A stretch of DNA of 64,000 nt from Burkholderiales bacterium (GTDB taxonomy: Bacteria > Pseudomonadota > Gammaproteobacteria > Burkholderiales > SG8-41), in assembly GCA_019634975.1 (NCBI GenBank), contig JAHCAI010000003.1, forward strand, positions 186,001-250,000, read 5' to 3'. Position 1 is the first letter of the stretch; every line of letters starts with the position of its first letter. The notes below the pieces were generated by a model, which was given only the letters and a program-made list of their open reading frames with translations, ran no database searches and had not been told where the DNA came from. Positions 1 through 8,134 of the stretch are shown piece by piece. The position numbers and the translations under genes are program-made.

Positions 1-6
1 GAAAGC

Positions 7-429
7 TCATCGCGTTTCTCCCGGCTCGGTGACGAAGCCGATCTTTGACAGCCCGATGCGCCCGGCAGCGGCCATCACGCGGGCGACGTTCTGGTACTCG
101 GTCGTCCGGTCGGCTCGGATGTGGACCTCCGGCTGTGGTTCAAGGGCCGCGGCGGCCGTCATGCGTTCGGCGAGAACGGTCATGTCCACCTTTTCGCCAT
201 TCCAGTAAATGTCCCCCCCGGCGCGGATGCCGAGCTGGATGTTGTCCGGCTTGCTGTGGTTGGGCTGGCTGGAGGCGCGCGGCAAGTCGATTTTCACCGC
301 GTGGGTCAGCAGCGGTGCGGTGATGATGAAAATCACCAGCAGCACCAGCATCACGTCGATCAGCGGCACCATGTTGATTTCCGCCATCGGCGCGCTGTCA
401 CCGCTCTTGTTGAATCCACCGAAAGCCAT
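7..429 (-). CDS. exbD: ExbD/TolR-type biopolymer transport protein
   Basis: This 140-residue inner-membrane protein is the small subunit of the proton-driven ExbB-ExbD motor that energises TonB. It has a short cytoplasmic N-terminus, one transmembrane helix at about residues 20-41 and a periplasmic domain. The helix carries the motif PLIDVMLVLLV, whose Asp25 is the proton-carrying aspartate of the family. It lies 4 bases downstream of exbB, so it is the third gene of a tonB-exbB-exbD operon. TolR is the alternative assignment, but the adjacent tonB favours ExbD. Only six bases of the window lie beyond its stop. Confidence 0.93.
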   Translation of the reverse strand: MAFGGFNKSGDSAPMAEINMVPLIDVMLVLLVIFIITAPLLTHAVKIDLPRASSQPNHSKPDNIQLGIRAGGDIYWNGEKVDMTVLAERMTAAAALEPQPEVHIRADRTTEYQNVARVMAAAGRIGLSKIGFVTEPGETR

Positions 430-433
430 GGCC

Positions 434-1177
434 TCAGACCCCGGCCCGGGCGACCGCGGCGGGGCGCGCCGGCGCCACCGCGGCGACGTCGTTGACGTGC
501 GAGCCGGTGGTCAGGAAGGCGTAGAGATCGTGTGCGAAGGAATCGAGCTGCGCCAGCACGAGGCGGTTGCTGCGCACCGCGAAGTTATAGGCGAGCACCG
601 CGGGGATTGCCACCGCGAGGCCGAGCGCGGTCATGATCAGTGCCTCGCCGACGGGGCCTGCGACCTTGTCCAGCGTGCCCTGACCGCTCATGCCGATGTT
701 GACCAGCGCGTGGTAGACGCCCCACACGGTGCCGAACAGCCCGATGAAGGGCGCGGTGCTGCCGATCGAGGCGAGCACGGTGAGCCCGGATTCGAAACGC
801 GCGGTTTCCTCGTCGATGACGCGGCGCATCGCGCGGGTGATGAATTCGGCGCCGGAGCCCGCTTCGTCAAGCCTGTTGGCGCCATGGCGCTGGTGGTGGC
901 GCGCGGCGACGATGGCATGCCAGGCCAGGTGCGAGAAGGGCTCGTCGGGCTGTTCGTTCTCGAGCCGGGTGGCGACGGCCTGCAGCGAGGTGACGTTCCA
1001 GAAGCGGTCGAGGAAGCGCCGGGTCCGCCGGCGGGTGGTCAGCGCGGTAATGGCCTTGGTGACGATCAGATACCAGGTCACAACGCTCATCAGCAGCATG
1101 ATGACCAGCAGGGTTTTGCCGACGGCGTCGGTCTGGGCGAGGAAATGGGCGAGGCCCAGCGTTTGTTGTGTGTCCAA
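434..1177 (-). CDS. exbB: ExbB/TolQ-type proton channel protein
   Basis: The protein (247 residues with the start chosen) is the polytopic channel subunit of the TonB energising complex. It has a hydrophobic helix at about residues 19-38 and the MotA/TolQ/ExbB signature TAPFIGLFGTVWGVYHAL before two further helices. The frame stays open further upstream, but that extension overlaps tonB and is low-complexity. I chose a TTG at 1177 because an AGGAG lies 8 bases before it and the tonB stop sits 4 bases upstream. The start codon is therefore inferred. It is the second gene of the Fur-box operon. Confidence 0.9.
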   Translation of the reverse strand: MDTQQTLGLAHFLAQTDAVGKTLLVIMLLMSVVTWYLIVTKAITALTTRRRTRRFLDRFWNVTSLQAVATRLENEQPDEPFSHLAWHAIVAARHHQRHGANRLDEAGSGAEFITRAMRRVIDEETARFESGLTVLASIGSTAPFIGLFGTVWGVYHALVNIGMSGQGTLDKVAGPVGEALIMTALGLAVAIPAVLAYNFAVRSNRLVLAQLDSFAHDLYAFLTTGSHVNDVAAVAPARPAAVARAGV

Positions 1178-1181
1178 GGGA

Positions 1182-1850
1182 TCAACTCCTGAGGCTGAAT
1201 GAAATGGGGACCAGGACCCAGGCGCTGATCGCCTGATCGCCGCGGCGTGCGGGTACGAATTTCCAGCGGCGCACGGTGTCCAGTGCCACCGCGTCCAGGC
1301 GCTCGTGGCCGCTGGAACTGCGCAGCTCGACCTGCGCCGGCAGGCCGCGTTCGTCGACCCGCACCCGCAGCAGGACACGGCCTTCCTCGCCGAGCCGGCG
1401 CGACAGCGCGGGGTAACGCGGCGCGGGATTATTGAGGTAATCGGCGTTGAATTGCGGCGGGACCACCGGCGCCGGCGGCAGCGCGGCGACCACCGGCTCG
1501 GGCGGCGCAGGGGGCGATGGCGGCGGCGGTGCCGGGATCGCCGCCGGAGGCGCCGGTTGCGGCGCCTCGGTGGTCAGCAGGGGGTGCGGTTTCGCGGCGG
1601 GGCGCTGCACCGGCTTGCGGACCACGGGTTTCGGCTTCGGCAGTTCCTTCGGGGGCTCGACCGGTTGCGGCTGCACCAGGCTGACCATGATCGGCGCCAG
1701 TTCCGCCAGGGTCTGCCTTGCCGGGGCGTAAACCAGCAGGCCCACCAGCACGGCAGCATGCAGACCGAGGGCGATGGCGACGCCAGGCAGGCGGGAGGTC
1801 CGGCCGTAGCCGGCGGTGGCGGATTCTGGAATGAGGTGTTGCGCAAACAT
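1182..1850 (-). CDS. tonB: TonB energy-transduction protein
   Basis: TonB spans the periplasm and passes ExbBD-derived force to TonB-dependent outer-membrane receptors for iron chelates and similar cargo. This 222-residue copy has one N-terminal membrane anchor at about residues 23-42 (GVAIALGLHAAVLVGLLVYA, including a His in the helix). A Pro-rich spacer follows at about residues 60-140, with PKPKP and PAPP-type runs. The C-terminal TonB domain contains the characteristic YPALSRRLGEEG segment and ends in the fold's last strand. It is the first gene of tonB-exbB-exbD. A perfect Fur box lies 26-44 bases before its ATG. Confidence 0.94.
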   Translation of the reverse strand: MFAQHLIPESATAGYGRTSRLPGVAIALGLHAAVLVGLLVYAPARQTLAELAPIMVSLVQPQPVEPPKELPKPKPVVRKPVQRPAAKPHPLLTTEAPQPAPPAAIPAPPPPSPPAPPEPVVAALPPAPVVPPQFNADYLNNPAPRYPALSRRLGEEGRVLLRVRVDERGLPAQVELRSSSGHERLDAVALDTVRRWKFVPARRGDQAISAWVLVPISFSLRS

Positions 1851-1875
1851 GCTGTGGGAGGGGTCGTAATGCGTT

Positions 1876-1894
1876 AATGATAATAATTATCATT
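1876..1894 (-). promoter_or_regulatory. Fur box (ferric uptake regulator operator)
   Basis: The 19 bases AATGATAATAATTATCATT form a perfect 9-1-9 inverted repeat and contain the 7-1-7 Fur core TGATAAT-A-ATTATCA with no mismatch. It is a sharp AT-rich island in GC-rich DNA, positioned 26-44 bases before the tonB start. Iron-bound Fur would be expected to repress the tonB operon here. The divergent dehydrogenase starts 101 bases away on the other side and might also be affected. Confidence 0.92.
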
Positions 1895-1994
1895 TATATT
1901 TGCAACCCAACATGCCGGACTGATCCGGCGATGTCTCTGAACCCGGTTTGCCGATATATTCGGCAATTCACTCGATTCGATCCGGAACATTTCC

Positions 1995-2861
1995 ATGAAG
2001 CTTGCATTCATCGGTCTCGGTGTCATGGGAGGCCCCATGGCGGGACATCTCGCCAAGGCCGGCCACAGCGTCACCGTCTACAACCGGTCCCCGGCACGCG
2101 CGCAGACATGGCTGCAAGACCATGCCGGCACGGTTGCGGATTCGCCGGCGGCCGCGGCGGAAGGCGCCGACATCGTGTTCAGCTGCGTGGGCAACGATGA
2201 CGACGTCCGTGAAATCACGACCGGTCCGCGTGGTGCATTCGCGGCGATGCGCACCGGCGCGATTTTTGCCGACCATACGACGACATCCGCAGCGCTGGCG
2301 CTGGAACTGCATGCCGCCGCAGCGGCGCGCGGATTACATTTCCTCGATGCGCCGGTGTCCGGCGGCCAGTCCGGAGCGGAGCAGGGCATACTCACGGTGA
2401 TGGTGGGCGGCGATGCAGAGCCGTACGCGCGCGCCGAACCGGTGATCAGGCATTACGCGCGTGCCGTGACCCGGATGGGGGCTTCCGGTGCCGGTCAGAA
2501 GACCAAGATGGTCAACCAGATCTGCGTCGCCGGCGTGGTGCAGGGCCTCGCCGAAGGGCTGGCCTTCGCGCTGCAGGCCGGGCTTGATGCCAAGCGCGTG
2601 GTCGACGTCATTTCCAAGGGAGCCGCAAGCTCATGGCAGATGGAGAATCGCGGCAAGACCATGGTTGACGGCCGCTTCGACTTCGGCTTCGCGGTGGACC
2701 TGATGCGCAAGGACCTGCGCATCGCGATGGAGGAGGCGCGCGGCAACGGCGCGCAGCTGCCGACGACCGCGTTGATCGACCAGTTCTACGCGCGGGTGCA
2801 GCGCGAGGGCGGAGGGCGGCTGGATACGTCGAGCCTGATCAAGTTGCTGCTCGAGCGGTGA
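1995..2861 (+). CDS. NAD(P)-dependent 3-hydroxyisobutyrate dehydrogenase-family reductase
   Basis: This 288-residue cytosolic oxidoreductase belongs to the beta-hydroxyacid dehydrogenase family (3-hydroxyisobutyrate dehydrogenase, tartronate semialdehyde reductase). The N-terminal Rossmann fold shows GLGVMG at residues 7-12. The substrate loop reads DAPVSGGQSGAEQG, and the catalytic lysine is Lys171 in QKTKMVNQ, the position usual for the family. The all-alpha C-terminal half is complete and the length is normal. Substrate cannot be read from sequence; a glyoxylate or branched-chain route is possible. The gene is divergent from tonB and 24 bases ahead of the Nudix gene. Confidence 0.88.
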   Translation: MKLAFIGLGVMGGPMAGHLAKAGHSVTVYNRSPARAQTWLQDHAGTVADSPAAAAEGADIVFSCVGNDDDVREITTGPRGAFAAMRTGAIFADHTTTSAALALELHAAAAARGLHFLDAPVSGGQSGAEQGILTVMVGGDAEPYARAEPVIRHYARAVTRMGASGAGQKTKMVNQICVAGVVQGLAEGLAFALQAGLDAKRVVDVISKGAASSWQMENRGKTMVDGRFDFGFAVDLMRKDLRIAMEEARGNGAQLPTTALIDQFYARVQREGGGRLDTSSLIKLLLER

Positions 2862-2885
2862 CCGGTAACCGGCAAAGGGTGAACA

Positions 2886-3722
2886 GTGAGCGGTGAACTG
2901 AAAAAAAGCGAAGGGCATGGTGCGAAGCCCGTGGTGCCGACGCCCTCGGCGACGGTGACCGTCGTACGCGATGCAAAGGGCGGCATCGAGGTGCTGATGA
3001 TGCGCCGCAATCTGAAGTCGGGATTCGTGCCGGGCATGCATGTGTTTCCTGGCGGCGGTGTTGATGAAAGCGATTTTTCCTTTAAAAACAATAACTTGTG
3101 TAAATGTTTTGACGATACTGCGGCGAGCGGCATGCTGGGCCTCGCCTGCGACGGACTGGCGTACTGGGCTGCCGCGATCCGTGAGGCCTTCGAGGAGTCG
3201 GGCTTGCTGCTCGCGCGCGATGACAGCGGCGCGACGCTGTCCCTGAGTGATGCCGCCATCGCGCGGCGTTTCACCGAACATCGCCGCCGCCTCAATGCCG
3301 GGCAGCTGGCGTTTCCTGAGCTGTTGCGGGCCGAGGACCTGCAGCTCGCGGCCGACCAGCTGACGTACTTCGCGCACTGGATCACGCCGGTGGGATTGCC
3401 GCGGCGTTACGACACGCGCTTTTTCATGGCCGAAGCGCCGGAAGGGCAGGAGCCCTTGCAGGACGAACAGGAAACCATCGCTGCGGCCTGGGTCAGTCCC
3501 GGCGAGGCGCTGAGCCGCCACCGCCGCGGCGAGTTCGCGATGCGCACGCCGACCGTGCGCACGCTGGAGGATTTCTCCGGTTACGACAGTGTCGCCAGCC
3601 TGCGCCGCGGTCTCGCCGGGCGCCGCGAAGTGCCGGCACAGTTGCCGCGCATCGGCCCCGACGGCCGGCGCATCCTGCCGGGCGAACCCGGCTACGAGGA
3701 ATTGGGAGCCGCGGAACAATGA
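2886..3722 (+). CDS. Nudix hydrolase (NUDT19-like)
   Basis: This 278-residue Nudix hydrolase probably cleaves a nucleoside-diphosphate-linked substrate; NUDT19 relatives act on CoA-type molecules. The Nudix helix REAFEESG is at residues 99-106. The glycine-rich part (MHVFPGGGVDESDF) lies well upstream, so there is an insertion between the two halves, as in the NUDT19 branch. The start is a GTG. The insertion (about bases 3066-3118) is strikingly AT-rich and encodes FKNNNLCKCF, unlike the rest of the gene. The stop overlaps the next ATG by 4 bases, so translation is coupled to the MBL-fold hydrolase. Confidence 0.85.
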   Translation: MSGELKKSEGHGAKPVVPTPSATVTVVRDAKGGIEVLMMRRNLKSGFVPGMHVFPGGGVDESDFSFKNNNLCKCFDDTAASGMLGLACDGLAYWAAAIREAFEESGLLLARDDSGATLSLSDAAIARRFTEHRRRLNAGQLAFPELLRAEDLQLAADQLTYFAHWITPVGLPRRYDTRFFMAEAPEGQEPLQDEQETIAAAWVSPGEALSRHRRGEFAMRTPTVRTLEDFSGYDSVASLRRGLAGRREVPAQLPRIGPDGRRILPGEPGYEELGAAEQ

Positions 3723-4561
3723 GCACGCCTGCAACCATAGTCCCCGGCGAAATCGTCACCGTCGCGCCCGGCGTGAGGCGCATCACCGCGCCCAATCCCG
3801 GTGTGATGACCGGGCCAGGCACCAACAGCTACCTGATCGGGGACAGCGAACTGGCGCTGATCGATCCGGGACCGGAACTCGACGCGCACCGTGACGCACT
3901 GCTCGCCGCTGCCGGCGGGCGCCTGCGCTGGATACTGTGCACGCATACCCATCGCGACCATTCCCCGCTGGCACGGGCGCTGCAGCAGGCGACGGGCGCC
4001 CGGGTGCTGGGCCATGGCCGCACGCCGTCCGACGGCCGCCAGGATGAAACATTCAAACCGGACCGCGTGCTGCGCGACGGCGAGATCGTCGATTGCGCAG
4101 GCGCGCGGCTGCGTGTCGTGCACACCCCCGGCCATGCCTCCAACCATCTCTGCTACCTGCTGGAAGGCAGCGGCCTGCTGTTCACCGGCGATCACGTGAT
4201 GCAGGGTTCGACGGTGGTGATCTCGCCACCGGACGGCGACATGCAGGTGTACCTCGATTCGCTGGAGCGCCTGCTCGAGCTTCCGGTCAGTGCTTTCGCG
4301 CCCGGACATGGTCATGTCATCACCACGCCCACTGAAGAAGTGCGCCGGCTGATCGCGCACCGCCTCAGGCGCGAGGAGAAAATCCACGCGGCGCTTGCCA
4401 GGCAGGGGCCGGCGACGCTGGAGGCGCTGGTGCGCCATGCCTATGACGATGTCCCTGAGCGCATCCATCCGGTGGCGATGCGCTCGCTGCACGCGCACCT
4501 GCTGCGGCTTGAGCGTAACGGAAGGGCGGCCGCCGCCGCCGGAACATGGCAGGCCCGCTGA
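3719..4561 (+). CDS. Metallo-beta-lactamase-fold hydrolase (LACTB2-like)
   Basis: This 280-residue metallohydrolase binds two metal ions. The motif THTHRDH at residues 75-81 supplies His76, His78, Asp80 and His81. Further ligands are visible in HTPGHASNH, GDHVM and the late PGHGH. A C-terminal helical/winged segment (about residues 205-275) resembles the LACTB2/glyoxalase-II-like group. LACTB2 relatives act as RNA endonucleases or thioester/ester hydrolases, so the substrate is open. It is co-transcribed with the Nudix gene through an ATGA overlap, and its end overlaps the diguanylate cyclase start by 16 bases. Confidence 0.85.
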   Translation: MSTPATIVPGEIVTVAPGVRRITAPNPGVMTGPGTNSYLIGDSELALIDPGPELDAHRDALLAAAGGRLRWILCTHTHRDHSPLARALQQATGARVLGHGRTPSDGRQDETFKPDRVLRDGEIVDCAGARLRVVHTPGHASNHLCYLLEGSGLLFTGDHVMQGSTVVISPPDGDMQVYLDSLERLLELPVSAFAPGHGHVITTPTEEVRRLIAHRLRREEKIHAALARQGPATLEALVRHAYDDVPERIHPVAMRSLHAHLLRLERNGRAAAAAGTWQAR

Positions 4562-6441
4562 ACTCGGCGCCGGCGCGCGGACTGCGCCGCTTTGCCGACG
4601 TCAATCTCGCAATCGGCCTGTTCAGCGCGCTGCTGATCGCTGGCCTGTGGCTGTACATCGTCACCAAGCACCAGAACGAATACCGCGAAACGGTGAGCGC
4701 CGCTTTCCGGCAGAGCTCCAACCTGGCGATCGCCTACGAGGAGCACATCGCGCGCACGATCAAGGGCCTCGACAGTGCGCTGCAATTTGTTCGCCATGAG
4801 TACCGCCGCCTCGGCCGCGACATGGACATGGCGCGCTATATCGCGGAGGGCGTCATTGATGCCCAGCTGTTCACCATCCTCAGCGTGGTCGACGGGAACG
4901 GCGACATCGTGCTCAGCAGCAGGCCGTTCGAGCCGACGAATTACGCCGACCGCGAATTCTTCAAGGCGCACCGGGACGGCAGCGCGGACATGCTCCACAT
5001 CAACCGCCCGGTGCTCGGCCGCGTGTCCGGCACCTGGCAGGTGCCGATGTCGCGGCGTCTGGACAAGCCGGACGGTTCCTTCGGCGGGGTTGTCGTGCTG
5101 TCGGTGGACCCCGGCTATTTCGCGCGCTTCTACCAGAAGTCGGACATTGGTGCGCTGGGACTGGTGACCCTGGTCGGGCTTGACGGCATCGTGCGGGCGC
5201 GGCGCGTCGGCAATGACCTCAGTTTCGATGTCGACATGACCGGGAGCAGCCTGCTCAACCAGCGGGCGCTGCAGGCGCACGGCCAGTTCCTCAGCCTCGG
5301 CGGTTTCGACGACATCCAGCGCTACGTCAGTTACCGCACGCTCAGCGAGTATCCACTGATCGTGGCTGTCGGCGCGGCACAGCCTGAAGTGCTGCGCGAA
5401 TACCGGCGCAACAGCCGCCGCGATTACGCGATGGCCCTGCTGGTCAGCCTGGTGATCGCGGGATTTGCGGCGCTGCTGATGGTCACGCTGGCCCGGCAGA
5501 AGCGCGCGCGGGAGGCGCTGGCCCTCAGCGAGGCGCGCTACCGCGGTGCCTTCGAGCAGGCGGCGATCGGCATGGCCCACACTTCGCTCGACCGCCGTTT
5601 CATCCAGGTCAACCAGCGCTTCTGCGACATGCTGGGTTACACGCGCGAGGAGCTGCTGGGCAGGCCGGCTGCCGGATTCACCCACGCGGAAGACAGCCGG
5701 CGCGCGACCGAGGAGCGGCAGCAGCTGCTCTCCGGACTTGCCGACAGCCTGTCGGCGGAAATGCGCTATGTGCGCAAGGACGGAAGCCTGTTGTGGGTGA
5801 ACCGCACGATTTCGCTGGTGCGGGATGGCGAAGGGCATCCGCTCTATTTTCTGCGGATCGTCGAGGACATCACCGAGCGCAGGAAGCTCGAGGCGGAACT
5901 GCGCGAGCTGGCCGCCACGGACATGCTGACCGGCATCCCCAACCGCCGTGCTTTCATTGCCAGGCTGGAGGAGGAGCATGCGCGGATCCGCCGCTTCCCG
6001 CAGCAGCAAGCCGCGGTATTGATGCTCGACCTCGACAATTTCAAGAAGATCAACGATACCCATGGCCATCCTGCCGGCGACAGCGTGCTGCGCCATGTTG
6101 CGGAGCTGATCAGCACCCGCATCCGGGCGGTGGATGCCTGCGGGCGCCTGGGCGGAGAGGAGTTTTCGATACTGCTCACCGGTGCCGCGCTGCCGGCGGC
6201 GGCCGAGTTTGCGGACCGCCTGCGCCGTGCGATAGCCGGGTCACCGACACTGCATGAAGGCCTGAGCCTCGCGGTGACAGTCAGCGTCGGCATCGCGGCC
6301 CTGCGCGCGGAGGACGAGGGCGCGGATGCCGCGCTGCTGCGCGCGGACCGCGCGCTCTACCGGGCAAAGGAATCGGGGCGCGACCGGATCGAGGTCGATG
6401 ACGTCACGCAGCAGCCGCGCCCGGCGGCGGGTTCCGCCTAG
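4546..6441 (+). CDS. Membrane sensor diguanylate cyclase (Cache-PAS-GGDEF)
   Basis: This 631-residue sensor makes cyclic-di-GMP. A transmembrane helix at about residues 19-38 is followed by a periplasmic double-Cache-like domain (about 40-285) and a second helix at about 291-313. A cytoplasmic PAS domain with PAC tail (about 330-445) precedes the GGDEF domain (about 450-620). The active site GGEEF is at residues 536-540. An inhibitory I-site RAVD at 527-530 sits exactly five residues upstream, so the enzyme should be active and product-inhibited. The first 16 bases overlap the MBL-fold gene. The end overlaps rnk tail to tail by 4 bases. Confidence 0.92.
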   Translation: MAGPLNSAPARGLRRFADVNLAIGLFSALLIAGLWLYIVTKHQNEYRETVSAAFRQSSNLAIAYEEHIARTIKGLDSALQFVRHEYRRLGRDMDMARYIAEGVIDAQLFTILSVVDGNGDIVLSSRPFEPTNYADREFFKAHRDGSADMLHINRPVLGRVSGTWQVPMSRRLDKPDGSFGGVVVLSVDPGYFARFYQKSDIGALGLVTLVGLDGIVRARRVGNDLSFDVDMTGSSLLNQRALQAHGQFLSLGGFDDIQRYVSYRTLSEYPLIVAVGAAQPEVLREYRRNSRRDYAMALLVSLVIAGFAALLMVTLARQKRAREALALSEARYRGAFEQAAIGMAHTSLDRRFIQVNQRFCDMLGYTREELLGRPAAGFTHAEDSRRATEERQQLLSGLADSLSAEMRYVRKDGSLLWVNRTISLVRDGEGHPLYFLRIVEDITERRKLEAELRELAATDMLTGIPNRRAFIARLEEEHARIRRFPQQQAAVLMLDLDNFKKINDTHGHPAGDSVLRHVAELISTRIRAVDACGRLGGEEFSILLTGAALPAAAEFADRLRRAIAGSPTLHEGLSLAVTVSVGIAALRAEDEGADAALLRADRALYRAKESGRDRIEVDDVTQQPRPAAGSA

Positions 6442-6854
6442 CGGTGGAATTCACCTGCGCGTTCCGGCTGCCAGGTGATCGCACTGACCCGCACCGTGGT
6501 GGCATGGCCGTCCGGCAACGACCAGTCCAGCGCATCGCCGACGGAGAGCCCGAGCAGGGCGCTGCCGACCGGGGCCAGCACCGAAATGCGGCCCTCGCCG
6601 CCGGCGTCCTTGGGATAGGCCAGCGTCAGCTCGAATTCCCGGCCGGAGTCGGCGACCGAGAAGCGCACTGTCGAGTTCATCGTGACGACGTCGGGCGGCA
6701 TCTGCTCGGGCTCGAGCACGGTGGCGCGGCCGAGCTCCTCGAGCAGCGCGGCCTTGCCCGGGAAGGCCTGGTCAGGCGTTGTTTCGATCAGGGCTTCGAG
6801 CCGCTCCAGGTCGAGCGAGGAGACGGTGATGGATGGTTTCTTCTGTTCGGACAT
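6438..6854 (-). CDS. rnk: Nucleoside diphosphate kinase regulator (Rnk, GreA/GreB-like)
   Basis: The protein has 138 residues: a short N-terminal helical stretch (LDLERLEALIETTP), then the GreA/GreB C-terminal FKBP-like domain (about residues 50-133) with TLAYPKDAGGEGRISVLAPVG and ALLGLSVGD. Rnk binds RNA polymerase near the secondary channel but lacks the long Gre coiled coil, as here. In pseudomonads it was described as a regulator of nucleoside diphosphate kinase. It is convergent with the diguanylate cyclase, overlapping by 4 bases. Two intrinsic terminators facing the same direction lie just upstream, so it has its own transcript. Confidence 0.87.
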   Translation of the reverse strand: MSEQKKPSITVSSLDLERLEALIETTPDQAFPGKAALLEELGRATVLEPEQMPPDVVTMNSTVRFSVADSGREFELTLAYPKDAGGEGRISVLAPVGSALLGLSVGDALDWSLPDGHATTVRVSAITWQPERAGEFHR

Positions 6855-6881
6855 GGCAATTCTCGATTCTTCAGGACACTT

Positions 6882-6908
6882 AAAAAAATCTGGCGGCCGC
6901 GGCCGCCA
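6882..6908 (-). terminator. Intrinsic terminator, distal of a tandem pair
   Basis: Read on the minus strand, the perfect palindrome TGGCGGCCGCGGCCGCCA (6891-6908) is followed by GATTTTTTT. It faces away from the hydroxyacid dehydrogenase and insulates rnk. Confidence 0.75.
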
Positions 6909-6909
6909 G

Positions 6910-6939
6910 AAAAAAACCGCGGCCCTTGCGGACCGCGGT
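6910..6939 (-). terminator. Intrinsic terminator, proximal of a tandem pair
   Basis: On the minus strand ACCGCGG (6933-6939) pairs with CCGCGGT (6916-6922) and the next seven bases are Ts. It lies about 110 bases after the stop of the minus-strand hydroxyacid dehydrogenase. Confidence 0.78.
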
Positions 6940-7036
6940 GCTTGTGCGTCCTTATACCCGGATTGGCACTGAAAGCCAAGGTCGGGCTGTTCTCCGGCTT
7001 TCGCCTGGCGTGCGGGGCGGCAGGATGATCAGGTGC

Positions 7037-7061
7037 AAGTATTTGTTTTATTTTGTTTTTG
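7037..7061. repeat. AT-rich tract, TATTTG family
   Basis: AAGTATTTGTTTTATTTTG is an AT-rich island at the 3' end of the hydroxyacid dehydrogenase. It shares the AAGTATTTG-TTTTAT core with the tracts near 11424, 23878 and 57715. Confidence 0.55.
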
Positions 7062-8016
7062 GAGAGTTTGCGAATTTCAGGGGTGTTCCGGCCGCAAAAG
7101 CGGCTGCGTGCGCGAAGGCTTCGCCGAAGTAGGCCTCGTAGGTGCCCTGTTCCAGCCAGGCGCTGTGGTTGGTGCACAGCGCGTTGTCGAGTTTCAGCAG
7201 CGGATGGTCGCCGTGCTGCACCGGCTCGTTTTCGTAGACATCGGTGGCGGCCCTGCCGGGACGGCCAGCCTTGAGCGCCGCGACCAGCGCGCCCGCTTCG
7301 ATCAGTTCGGCGCGCGCGGTGTTGACCAGGAGGGAAGTCGGTTTCATCCGCGCGAGATGCGACGCCTGCACCAGTCCGCGCGTGTCCTTGGACAGCCGGG
7401 CCATGATCACCAGCACATCGGCCTGGGCGAACAGCTCGTCCTGGCTGGTCGCGACGTCATAGCCCGCCGCTTTCGCGGCATTGAGCGAGTTCTCGCGGCC
7501 CCAGACCAGGACGCGCATGCCGAAGCTGGCGCCGGTGCGCGCGATCAGCTGGCCGATGGTGCCCAGCCCGAGTATCGCCAGCGTCCTGCCGTGCAGCCCG
7601 ACGTTGAAGCGCGAGCGCCAGATGCCCTGGCGCATGCCGTCGCATTCGCGCGCGACATCTCGCCAGCTCGCCATGATCAGCGCCCAGGTATGCTCTGCGA
7701 CCGTGTACGGCGAGGGGTGGCCTCCGGACAGGATGGCTATGCCATGGTCGTTGCAGGCCTCGACGTCGATGTGGTGAAAGCTGCGGCCGGTCTGGCTGAA
7801 GAGTTTCAGCCGGGGCAGCTGCTCGATGATGCCGCGCGTGAACCGGGTGCGTTCGCGGATCGGCACGATGATGTCGGCCTCGCGCAGGTTTGCGATGAGC
7901 TTCGCTTCCGCCGGCGCGACATCGTTGAAAATTCGCACCTCATGCCCCTCGAGCGTTTTCAGGCAGTCGAGCGTGCGGACCAGATTGTGGTAGTCGTCAG
8001 GGATGGCGATGATCAT
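7048..8016 (-). CDS. D-2-hydroxyacid dehydrogenase, NAD-binding
   Basis: This 322-residue enzyme reduces 2-oxoacids or oxidises D-2-hydroxyacids. The Rossmann motif reads LGLGTIGQLIA. The three family catalytic residues are recognisable: Arg in NTARAELIEAG, Glu in YENEPVQ and His in CTNHSAW. The length is normal. The C-terminus SPKTK is encoded by an unusually AT-rich tail that belongs to a recurring AT-rich tract. Tandem terminators follow. The gene is divergent from the SDR at 8135, with 118 bases between the starts. The substrate is not determinable. Confidence 0.88.
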   Translation of the reverse strand: MIIAIPDDYHNLVRTLDCLKTLEGHEVRIFNDVAPAEAKLIANLREADIIVPIRERTRFTRGIIEQLPRLKLFSQTGRSFHHIDVEACNDHGIAILSGGHPSPYTVAEHTWALIMASWRDVARECDGMRQGIWRSRFNVGLHGRTLAILGLGTIGQLIARTGASFGMRVLVWGRENSLNAAKAAGYDVATSQDELFAQADVLVIMARLSKDTRGLVQASHLARMKPTSLLVNTARAELIEAGALVAALKAGRPGRAATDVYENEPVQHGDHPLLKLDNALCTNHSAWLEQGTYEAYFGEAFAHAAAFAAGTPLKFANSPKTK

Positions 8017-8134
8017 GGGCGGCGAGTCTACCGCGGCTTTGCCGCTCAGGCCAGAAGTCGTCGGTCACCGCGCGGATATGTCACAATCGCGCCTCCCGTA
8101 AAACCGTTGCAGATGCACGGAAAGGATTCACATC

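Noticed and set aside
4441..6096. A long minus-strand open frame under the diguanylate cyclase
   Set aside because: His/Arg/Gln-rich low-complexity translation typical of antisense shadows in GC-rich genes.
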